The notes beneath the pieces are model-generated. The model was not told where the DNA came from and made no database searches. It saw nothing but the letters and a program-made list of their open reading frames with translations. The translations under genes were made by a program, and so were the position numbers. A stretch of DNA of 7,274 bases from positions 1-7,274 of the forward strand of contig JBMSGE010000064.1 in the NCBI GenBank assembly GCA_049414205.1. The letters are read 5' to 3'. Below, in pieces: positions 1-4,295 of this stretch; position 1 is the first letter of the stretch; each line of letters begins with the position of its first letter. Source of the stretch: Nitrosomaritimum sp049414205 (GTDB taxonomy: Archaea > Thermoproteota > Nitrososphaeria > Nitrososphaerales > Nitrosopumilaceae).

Positions 1-612
1 TCTGGAATTAACAGAATTGAAAAAGCCTCTGGAATAAGATATCCTATTGCGTATGTGGAGCCTTCCATTGTATTATCTTCCCCTAATCCTAACTCGTATG
101 AATTTGGAATTTTATTTGCACGTACCATTCCAATTTCCTTTGAGGGTCAATTTCAGGTAGTCATTCAAATCACTGCCCCTCTTGTTGCCTATGGGCTTAA
201 AGGAACAATCCATGCTATTTTGGCTCATGAATTTTTACATTATCTTGAATTAATGCGAAAAATATCTAAAATGGATTTACTATCTGACGAAATTTCAGGA
301 AATCTATTTGAAAATGTTTATGCTGATGAGACTAGATTGTTTGAACCACGAGCCGTCTTCAATGATAGAACTTTACTGGATCATATTACCAAGAGATTTC
401 CAGCTGGATTCAGGGATTACAAACTGGAAGACAAGGCAATAAAATACTGGATTGATAAAAATTTGCCAAAAAACAACGTAGCACTAGATGCAAATACTGT
501 AAAACTTTCAATTGACTCTTTGTCCAAAATTAAACTTGATCCCAAATTTATAAAAAAAATTGATGAACTAGAACAAAAAAGCAATAAACTTCGAAAAAAG
601 AAACTATACTAG
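1..612 (+). CDS. Partial hypothetical protein with HExxH (putative zinc metallopeptidase-like), 5' end outside window
   Basis: The reading frame is open from base 1, so the gene begins left of the window. The GTG at 55 is an internal Val, not a necessary start. The visible part is 203 residues. The sequence AHEFLHYLEL (HEFLH encoded by bases 226-240) is an HExxH motif inside a hydrophobic helix-like segment, as in zinc-dependent metallopeptidases of the zincin type. About 24 residues after the second His comes ENVYADE, whose Glu or Asp could supply the third zinc ligand; that is inference. The C-terminal third is Lys-rich and charged, ending KLRKKKLY, and looks like a helical tail. No signal peptide can be judged because the N-terminus is missing. 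I cannot name the family. The motif could also be fortuitous or belong to a catalytically inactive relative. The next gene starts 72 bases downstream. Confidence 0.75.
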   Translation, partial: SGINRIEKASGIRYPIAYVEPSIVLSSPNPNSYEFGILFARTIPISFEGQFQVVIQITAPLVAYGLKGTIHAILAHEFLHYLELMRKISKMDLLSDEISGNLFENVYADETRLFEPRAVFNDRTLLDHITKRFPAGFRDYKLEDKAIKYWIDKNLPKNNVALDANTVKLSIDSLSKIKLDPKFIKKIDELEQKSNKLRKKKLY

Positions 613-641
613 AAAATTCTTAATTCATAAATTTGAATTTT
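613..641 (+). terminator. AT-rich inverted repeat after the HExxH gene
   Basis: AAAATTC at 613-619 pairs with GAATTTT at 635-641, and inside them AATTCA (622-627) pairs with TGAATT (634-639), so alternative stems are possible. A TTATT run follows. The position just after a stop codon fits a weak 3'-end signal, but AT-rich DNA makes such repeats by chance. Archaeal termination relies mainly on T-runs, and this one is poor. Confidence 0.2.
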
Positions 642-684
642 ATTAAATCACAAAGTCTTAATTTCGCTAATTTTGAGATAACGT

Positions 685-1170
685 GTGTCTTCTTTTGATA
701 TTGAGTGGAAAGGTAATTTTTATGGAATTTATTGGGCTTACGAAAAAGATCGGTTAGTTGTCTCTACAGTGTTTGAAGACAAAGAAGAAGCCCTTCAGTT
801 AGCAAAGGAAGTTGAAAACTGGAGTGATAAATTCACGAGAATGACTTTGATAGAAAAAAACAATGATGAATATGCACTTTGCTGTTATCAGGACCCACAA
901 ATCTCAAAAAGTGAAAAAAATCTTGGTCTCTATCGGTCGGGAATGAGACAAGCCGGTGGATACGAACGAGCAAAACCTATGATTGAAGAAAGATCTCCTC
1001 TACTTCAAATTGCTTATGCTGCAGATGTTCGCTCCATTAACACCTATGAACAAATATCACGCCTAGTCCCTATTAAAAAATGCCGAATAATAAAAGAGAC
1101 AGACCTCAAAAAACAAGAATATTTTTTTGAAAGAACTGCTCATGAAAAAAATCTAGAGGAAAATAGGTAA
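685..1170 (+). CDS. Hypothetical protein, 161 aa, GTG start
   Basis: An in-frame TAA at 679-681 rules out any longer N-terminus, so the first usable start is the GTG at 685; a weak GAG lies about 7 bases before it. The product is soluble, with no signal peptide or membrane helix, and has mixed charge. The N-terminal part (about residues 5-70) alternates hydrophobic strands with a Lys/Glu-rich helix (DKEEALQLAKEVENW). A more basic middle contains RSGMRQAGGYERAKP, and the C-terminus is highly charged. There are three Cys (two adjacent near residue 66, one near 133), not arranged as a zinc site. I do not recognise the family. The next gene starts 8 bases after the stop, on the same strand, so the two are probably cotranscribed and may work together. 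The consistent protein-like composition and this close packing support a real gene. Confidence 0.65.
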   Translation: MSSFDIEWKGNFYGIYWAYEKDRLVVSTVFEDKEEALQLAKEVENWSDKFTRMTLIEKNNDEYALCCYQDPQISKSEKNLGLYRSGMRQAGGYERAKPMIEERSPLLQIAYAADVRSINTYEQISRLVPIKKCRIIKETDLKKQEYFFERTAHEKNLEENR

Positions 1171-1178
1171 CCTGATAA

Positions 1179-1550
1179 TTGTCAAATAGCGAATTCAAAT
1201 CAGAAATTAATTTCCTGGCCGAAAAAATCCATGTTCATAGGTGGCCTATGGATTCTCCTAAATGGAGTGTGTCTGTTAAGGGGGAAATAGACTCACATCT
1301 AAACAAAAACAAAGAAAAAAAGAAAATTCGAATCAAAGAGAATACGATACAAATCGACAATTATAGTTTTGATGAGATCAAAAAAATTGGAGTAACTGTT
1401 CCTTTTTTTAAAAAAGAAACAACTATGATCTTTGAGGGAAGGACTATGAAATTGTATGCTCATATACATATCACCACTCGTGCAAAAAACTATCTGGAAA
1501 TATTCAATAGTTTAATGGATTGGAAAAATAGATTGTTTCCTAATTCGTAA
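1179..1550 (+). CDS. Hypothetical protein, 123 aa, TTG start, possibly PH-like beta-rich fold
   Basis: A TAA at 1176-1178 directly precedes the frame, so the longest start is the TTG at 1179. The first internal ATG (1248) would remove 23 residues. The protein is soluble and Lys-rich. Predicted strands (WSVSVKGEI, KIRIKENTIQIDN, IKKIGVTVPF, TTMIFEGRTMKLYAHIHI) are followed by a C-terminal helix (NYLEIFNSLMDWKNRL). Several beta-hairpins capped by a terminal helix recall PH-like or GRAM-type domains, but this is judged by eye and no diagnostic motif proves it. It lies 8 bases after the 161-residue hypothetical gene and is probably in the same operon. A T5 run and an 8-bp inverted repeat follow the stop, which would fit the end of a transcript. 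Function unknown. Confidence 0.6.
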   Translation: MSNSEFKSEINFLAEKIHVHRWPMDSPKWSVSVKGEIDSHLNKNKEKKKIRIKENTIQIDNYSFDEIKKIGVTVPFFKKETTMIFEGRTMKLYAHIHITTRAKNYLEIFNSLMDWKNRLFPNS

Positions 1551-1559
1551 GACTTTTTC

Positions 1560-1608
1560 AATGCTTGATCGAGGTTATTATTGACAAGCATTCTCAAATC
1601 CTCTCGAT
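1560..1608 (+). other. Inverted repeat region with a possible overlapping second stem
   Basis: AATGCTTG (1560-1567) and CAAGCATT (1585-1592) form a perfect 8-bp stem with a 17-base loop, beginning 10 bases after a stop codon and just after TTTTT (1554-1558). ATCGAG in that loop (1568-1573) is complementary to CTCGAT at 1603-1608, so a pseudoknot-like or alternative fold is possible on paper. The likeliest role is a 3'-end or terminator structure, or a 5' leader of the short ORF at 1625. The zero-length connection between the two stems argues against both forming fully at once. Confidence 0.3.
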
Positions 1609-1624
1609 TTCTAGTAATGTCCCT

Positions 1625-1720
1625 ATGGAGTGTAAAAAAGGATATGTTCATAATTTTGCTTGGTTTGAAATTCAATCAAAGAAAATGTGTATTAACTGTG
1701 GGATAGAAGAAGCCGATTAA
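1625..1720 (+). CDS. Putative 31-aa Cys/His mini-protein (zinc-knuckle-like)
   Basis: ATG at 1625 opens 31 codons ending in TAA. The product begins MECKKGYVHNF and ends KKMCINCGIEEAD. It has a Cys at residue 3, a His at 9 and a C-x2-C at residues 22-25, an arrangement able to bind one zinc ion. Short proteins of the form Cys...His...aromatic-x-E...CxxCG look familiar to me from Thaumarchaeota; this is recognition from memory, not a search result. The frame stays open upstream to 1544, and a TTG at 1565 could give a 51-residue version. I see no clear TATA box at the expected distance from 1625. An overlapping minus-strand frame (1675 to 1490) is less protein-like. The extreme shortness limits confidence. 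Confidence 0.45.
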   Translation: MECKKGYVHNFAWFEIQSKKMCINCGIEEAD

Positions 1721-1767
1721 ATAAAACTTTTCTACCGTAAATTCTTATTTTCAAAATCGTGATTCTT

Positions 1768-1779
1768 CCATATACTAAA
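1768..1779 (+). promoter_or_regulatory. TATA box of the CBS-domain gene
   Basis: CATATACTAAAA contains TATACTA at 1771-1777, centred about 31 bases before the ATG at 1805. With the usual archaeal spacing of roughly 25 bases from box to transcription start, the mRNA would start within a few bases of the ATG. That agrees with the lack of a Shine-Dalgarno sequence there. Confidence 0.45.
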
Positions 1780-1804
1780 ATACAAACTCAAAACTTTACT
1801 ATCT

Positions 1805-2269
1805 ATGGTACAAGAAAATGATGGTAATTTTTCTGTAAAGGCGATAATGAACCCGAATGTTGTTTCCTTAGGATCTGATGCAACAATAAAAGAAGCCTCC
1901 GAATTGATGACAAGACAAAAGATTGGCTCAATTGTAATTATTGATAAAAACGAGCCTGTTGGAATCCTTACAGAAAGGGATTTTGCCACTAAAATAATGC
2001 TAAAATCGTATTCTGCGGAGACCAAAGTCTCCGAAGTGATGTCTTCTCCTGTTGTCCACATCTCTTCAAATCAATCAGTTGCCGATGTAATTGACATTAT
2101 GGCAAATAAAGAGATTCGAAAGGTACCTGTAATTGATGAGGGAAAATTAATAGGAATAGTTACTGGAACGGAATTCTTACGCTTGTTTGTTCAGGCCACC
2201 GATGAAGACATGCAAAAGGCATACCAACAATATGTGAAACGTGTTTACTCTAATTGGTTTAAAGATTAA
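1805..2269 (+). CDS. Two-CBS-domain (Bateman module) protein, 154 aa
   Basis: This is a stand-alone pair of CBS domains, the fold that usually senses adenine nucleotides (AMP, ATP, S-adenosylmethionine) and regulates partner proteins. CBS1 spans about residues 11-68: KAIMNPNVVSLGSDATIKEA, then GSIVIIDKNEPVGILTERDF. CBS2 spans about 75-132: VSEVMSSPVVHISSNQSVAD, then VPVIDEGKLIGIVTGTEFLR. Both show the V/I-x-x-G-I-(L/V)-T strand-turn and the following acidic/aromatic helix typical of the family. A helical tail (residues 133-154) follows. There is no fused enzyme, transporter or DNA-binding domain, so the partner must be encoded elsewhere. The ATG at 1805 is supported by the TATA box 31 bases upstream. 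The gene converges on the universal stress protein pair, another nucleotide-binding class, but the convergent arrangement gives no evidence of coregulation. The family is clear; the ligand and target are unknown. Confidence 0.92.
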   Translation: MVQENDGNFSVKAIMNPNVVSLGSDATIKEASELMTRQKIGSIVIIDKNEPVGILTERDFATKIMLKSYSAETKVSEVMSSPVVHISSNQSVADVIDIMANKEIRKVPVIDEGKLIGIVTGTEFLRLFVQATDEDMQKAYQQYVKRVYSNWFKD

Positions 2270-2279
2270 ACGTCTTTCA

Positions 2280-2303
2280 TGTCTCTTATTCAAAATTAAG
2301 ACA
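2280..2303. terminator. Imperfect inverted repeat between convergent genes
   Basis: TGTC(TC)TTA at 2280-2288 pairs with TAAGACA at 2297-2303, giving seven pairs with a two-base bulge. It fills the 36-base gap between the CBS gene stop and the USP gene stop. A bidirectional end signal is plausible here, although no long T-run accompanies it. Confidence 0.3.
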
Positions 2304-2305
2304 AA

Positions 2306-2740
2306 TTATTTCATGATTAAAACTGGACATTTTGACAACTGACTTACCTTATTGCTCACACTTCCTAAAATCAGTCGATTGAATCCTGTCTGACCATGTG
2401 ACCCCATTATAATGAGATTAATTTTTTTAGATCCTGCAAAATCAACTATCTCTTTTGCAATGGATTTTGTCTCCTTAATGTGGATGGAAACAGACACTTG
2501 GGAATCTTCAGCGGTTTTTTCCAATTTTAACAGTACATTTTTTGCAAACTTTTTGGCATCTGCCACTATTTGCTTGTTGATTCTTTTGTCAGCATACCAT
2601 GCACCTAGATTATCTTTTTCAAGGCAGGATAGAAGAAAAATCTTTGAATTATGTGTTTTTGCTACTCCTAAAGCTGTTTTGAATGCTTTTTGGGAAAAAG
2701 TAGAACCATCAAAAGGAACTAGAATTTTAGAAAATGCCAT
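2306..2740 (-). CDS. Universal stress protein (UspA family), 144 aa, second gene of a pair
   Basis: This is a cytoplasmic single-domain universal stress protein with a Rossmann-like alpha/beta fold. The N-terminal strand KILVPFDGS carries the conserved Asp. Near the C-terminus, GSHGQTGFNRLILGS fits the ATP-binding signature G-x2-G-x9-G-(S/T), and the last strand is CPVLIMK. The ATP-binding type of the family is therefore expected, with a role in stress or starvation responses; the exact output cannot be read from sequence. The length (144) is normal. Its ATG (complement of 2738-2740) lies one base past the stop of the upstream USP gene, so the two are almost certainly cotranscribed and possibly translationally coupled. 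It is a paralogue of that neighbour, sharing the SHGxTGxNRxILGSV block, but with clear divergence elsewhere, so the duplication is not recent. USP domains often dimerise, so a heterodimer is possible. Confidence 0.93.
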   Translation of the reverse strand: MAFSKILVPFDGSTFSQKAFKTALGVAKTHNSKIFLLSCLEKDNLGAWYADKRINKQIVADAKKFAKNVLLKLEKTAEDSQVSVSIHIKETKSIAKEIVDFAGSKKINLIIMGSHGQTGFNRLILGSVSNKVSQLSKCPVLIMK

Positions 2741-2741
2741 T

Positions 2742-3179
2742 TTATTTTACCACCATCACTGGACACTTTGCTTTATGTGTCACATCATTTGCTACGCTTC
2801 CCAGAATTGCCCTGTTCAGACCTGTCCTGCCATGAGAACCAATAACAACAAGATCAAATTTACGAGAATTAACATAATTTAGAATGGCTTTTGATACTGA
2901 TGGGTCGTATAATATTTTCAATGTCAATTTCAAACCTTTTTTTCTAGCTTGAGCTTGTAATCCTGCAAAAACTTTCTTTAGTAATTTTGTGTGCTTATCC
3001 ATCAACTCTTTACTGTATTTCATACTGAATCCTATAGAAGGCTGGTAAATCCCTGTTACCACTGTTGCTATGGTTATTTTACTTGAATGGGGTTCTGCAA
3101 TCTCCAAGGCATTTTTGAAAGCCCTGCTGGCAAAACTAGATGAGTCAAAAGCAACTAGAATATTTCTAAATTCCATCAT
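2742..3179 (-). CDS. Universal stress protein (UspA family), 145 aa, first gene of a pair
   Basis: This is a single-domain universal stress protein. The N-terminal strand RNILVAFDSS keeps the conserved Asp, but has DSS where the neighbour has DGS. The ATP-binding signature is intact: GSHGRTGLNRAILGS fits G-x2-G-x9-G-(S/T), followed by SVANDVTHKAKCPVMVVK. The middle (SMKYSKELMDKHTKLLKKVFAGLQAQARKKG) is a long basic helix. Two ATGs lie in tandem (3179 and 3176), and either could be the start. An AT-rich box around 3200-3208 is at the right distance for a leaderless promoter. This is the promoter-proximal gene of the two-gene USP operon. Thaumarchaeota commonly carry several USP copies, and their individual roles are not established. 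Confidence 0.93.
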   Translation of the reverse strand: MMEFRNILVAFDSSSFASRAFKNALEIAEPHSSKITIATVVTGIYQPSIGFSMKYSKELMDKHTKLLKKVFAGLQAQARKKGLKLTLKILYDPSVSKAILNYVNSRKFDLVVIGSHGRTGLNRAILGSVANDVTHKAKCPVMVVK

Positions 3180-3199
3180 ATAGATTTGAAATTAGTGCA

Positions 3200-3216
3200 A
3201 TATTAATTCTAATTAA
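3200..3216 (-). promoter_or_regulatory. Putative promoter of the USP operon with AT dyad
   Basis: On the minus strand, TTAATATT lies about 25 bases upstream of the first USP ATG and can serve as the TATA element. It overlaps a small perfect dyad, TTAATT (3203-3208), CT, AATTAA (3211-3216). A dyad over the TATA box could be an operator, but in such AT-rich DNA it may be chance. Confidence 0.3.
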
Positions 3217-3234
3217 TTATGCCAACATTGAGAA

Positions 3235-3363
3235 TTAGTCCAAACCGTTGTTGTTTGACCAACAATCACACTGCTTCCACTTGCAATTCGGGCAATCATA
3301 AGGAGTTTCACTTGATTGGCATTCAGAAGGAAGGCAATTACAACGTGGACATCTGTTTTCCAT
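3235..3363 (-). CDS. Small eight-cysteine zinc-ribbon-like protein, 42 aa
   Basis: An ATG at 3363 (complement) opens 42 codons ending in TAA. Eight cysteines fall at residues 5, 8, 10, 15, 24, 27, 32 and 34. CPRC (5-8) and CPNC (24-27) are two zinc knuckles 15 residues apart, the classic four-Cys zinc-ribbon layout. The extra C-x-C (32-34) plus Cys10 and Cys15 could bind a second metal. There is no signal peptide or membrane segment. A strong TATA box (3391-3398) stands about 31 bases upstream of the ATG, giving its own promoter separate from S27ae. Small zinc ribbons of this kind in archaea may act in nucleic-acid binding or protein contacts; the role here is unknown. Cys density plus the well-placed promoter make it a likely real gene that a length cutoff would miss. 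Confidence 0.75.
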   Translation of the reverse strand: MENRCPRCNCLPSECQSSETPYDCPNCKWKQCDCWSNNNGLD

Positions 3364-3390
3364 CGCTAATCTAAAAATTTTATCTTTTGA

Positions 3391-3398
3391 TATATTTA
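3391..3398 (-). promoter_or_regulatory. TATA box of the zinc-ribbon gene
   Basis: TAAATATA on the minus strand is centred about 31 bases before the ATG at 3363. The expected transcript would start within a few bases of the ATG. Confidence 0.5.
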
Positions 3399-3440
3399 CA
3401 TTTAGCAGATAAAGTGATTTTTATTTTTAAATTTTAAATT

Positions 3441-3450
3441 AAAAAAGAAC
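3441..3450 (-). terminator. T-run downstream of S27ae
   Basis: Reading the minus strand, GTTCTTTTTT lies about 36 bases after the S27ae stop, between S27ae and the TATA box of the next minus-strand gene. An uninterrupted T6 in this position is the usual form of an archaeal terminator. The surrounding 3399-3485 stretch is very AT-rich and holds no other feature I can support. Confidence 0.4.
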
Positions 3451-3485
3451 ACAGTCGAAGTTTTTTAAAATTAATTTTTTAGTTT

Positions 3486-3659
3486 TTACTGATTAAATTC
3501 AGTAAGGCCACATTTTCCACAGGTGTGTCTGTCTTTATGTTCAGACATGTAGATTCCCTTACCGCATCTAGAACAATTTTTTTTAAGTCTGGATATTTTG
3601 TCCCCATCTATTTTGAAATATTTGTAAACATTTGGACTGGATCCTTTTTTTCCGGCCAT
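3486..3659 (-). CDS. rps27ae: Small ribosomal subunit protein eS31/S27ae, 57 aa
   Basis: This is the zinc-binding small-subunit protein shared by archaea and eukaryotes, where the eukaryotic form is made fused to ubiquitin. The product opens MAGKKGSSPNVYKYFKIDG and carries two zinc knuckles: NCSRCG (Cys29, Cys32) and TCGKCGLTEF (Cys47, Cys50), forming a four-Cys zinc ribbon. There is no ubiquitin domain, as expected in archaea, and 57 residues is about the family's normal archaeal length. Its ATG overlaps the S24e stop by one base (TAATG, 3657-3661 read on the minus strand), so translation is probably coupled to S24e, its usual archaeal partner. A T-run downstream marks the likely operon end. 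Confidence 0.93.
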   Translation of the reverse strand: MAGKKGSSPNVYKYFKIDGDKISRLKKNCSRCGKGIYMSEHKDRHTCGKCGLTEFNQ

Positions 3660-4048
3660 TATTCCTTACTCTCCTCTTTTGGTTCTTCAGCTGCTGCCTC
3701 TGTCTTTTCTGCCGGAGCTTCTTCAGCGGGTGCTTCTGCTGCTTTTTCTGCTTCGGCTTGTTTTGCTTTTGCTTTTTCTAATCTTGCAAATATTGTTGGA
3801 TTCACATGTTTTTTGGCTAATCCTTCATCATCGTAAACAAAGAATGTTCCTGTAGTAGTTGATTTTCCTGAATGACTTTCTAATAACATGGGAATGATTA
3901 CTTTATCTGTTAGATTGAATTCCTTTGTAACCATGTCTACTGCCTCAAGTTTTTTTAACTTTCCAGCCAAACCTGCAAAATTACAGGTTAGTTCTCTACG
4001 AGATAGAAATGTGTTATTTACATCACTAACGGTTTCTATTATAGACAT
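3659..4048 (-). CDS. rps24e: Small ribosomal subunit protein eS24/S24e, 129 aa
   Basis: This is a ribosomal protein of the archaeal/eukaryotic 30S/40S subunit. Recognisable parts are the N-terminal NTFLSRREL, the central NLTDKVIIPML and the conserved TTTGTFFVYDDEGLAKKHVNPTI region (bases about 3801-3866). The ordered core is about residues 1-95, similar to the whole of many archaeal S24e proteins. Residues 96-129 form an added low-complexity tail of Ala, Glu, Pro and Lys, ending EEPKEESKE. The tail is acidic overall, unusual next to RNA, and may be disordered and surface-exposed. The ATG at 4048 is supported by a TATA box about 29 bases upstream. The stop overlaps the S27ae start by one base, so the two form an operon. 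Confidence 0.93.
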   Translation of the reverse strand: MSIIETVSDVNNTFLSRRELTCNFAGLAGKLKKLEAVDMVTKEFNLTDKVIIPMLLESHSGKSTTTGTFFVYDDEGLAKKHVNPTIFARLEKAKAKQAEAEKAAEAPAEEAPAEKTEAAAEEPKEESKE

Positions 4049-4072
4049 GTATCAAAAATCCTCTTCATATTT

Positions 4073-4080
4073 CATATAAA
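4073..4080 (-). promoter_or_regulatory. TATA box of the S24e-S27ae operon
   Basis: TTTATATG on the minus strand is centred about 29 bases before the S24e ATG, predicting a leaderless or near-leaderless mRNA. AGAGG lies between box and start but about 11 bases from the ATG, so it is not needed as a ribosome binding site. Confidence 0.5.
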
Positions 4081-4130
4081 TCTTGAGAGAAAATCGAGCC
4101 TAATTCCTTTAAAATTTTGAAATTATTTTT

Positions 4131-4145
4131 AAGAAAAGAAGAAAA
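4131..4145 (-). terminator. Pyrimidine-rich T tract on the minus strand
   Basis: Read on the minus strand, TTTTCTTCTTTTCTT starts two bases after the TAA of the small ORF 4257-4147 and lies upstream of the S24e promoter. Such a T-rich tract is the normal archaeal 3'-end signal, and it suggests that some minus-strand transcript ends here. Confidence 0.35.
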
Positions 4146-4146
4146 G

Positions 4147-4257
4147 TTAACCATCTGTTCCATCCGCATCATTTTGACGTGGATGTATTATGTCCGTGAT
4201 TTTTCTATTTACGTGGTCTGATTGGATGGTATTTTTTTGGTAAAAACGAATTTTCAT
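4147..4257 (-). CDS. Doubtful small ORF, 36 aa
   Basis: An ATG at 4257 (complement) opens 36 codons ending ITDIIHPRQNDADGTDG. An in-frame stop at 4264-4266 prevents extension. The product is hydrophilic, with no membrane segment or Cys motif, and I do not recognise it. The only support is that its stop is followed at once by a T-rich tract on the same strand. I see no clear TATA box at the right distance, and the region is also the divergent promoter space of the secreted-protein gene. It may instead be non-coding. Confidence 0.22.
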   Translation of the reverse strand: MKIRFYQKNTIQSDHVNRKITDIIHPRQNDADGTDG

Positions 4258-4263
4258 CAATGG

Positions 4264-4270
4264 TTATAAT
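4264..4270 (+). promoter_or_regulatory. TATA box of the secreted multi-module gene
   Basis: TTATAAT is centred about 29 bases before the ATG at 4296. It falls inside the frame if an earlier ATG (4260) were used, which favours 4296 as the true start. Confidence 0.5.
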
Positions 4271-4295
4271 CGCATTACAATACTGTACAATGATA

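Noticed and set aside
1490..1675. Minus-strand frame of 61 codons starting with TTG
   Set aside because: It overlaps the 3' end of the 123-residue gene and the Cys-containing short ORF, has no promoter or recognised motif, and is less convincing than the plus-strand readings.
1732..2061. Minus-strand open frame of 109 codons
   Set aside because: It lies antisense over the promoter and first CBS domain of a clearly real gene; the composition looks like a shadow of that coding sequence.
2412..2882. Plus-strand open frame of 156 codons
   Set aside because: It runs antisense across both universal stress protein genes, whose ATP-binding motifs are unambiguous.
3525..3836. Plus-strand frame with a Ser/Ala-rich product
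   Set aside because: It is the antisense shadow of S27ae and of the Ala/Glu-rich tail of S24e; the low complexity comes from that tail.
4260..4295. Longer N-terminus for the secreted protein (start at 4260 or 4290)
   Set aside because: It would place residues before a normal signal-peptide n-region and put the TATA box inside the coding frame or too close to it; 4296 fits both better.
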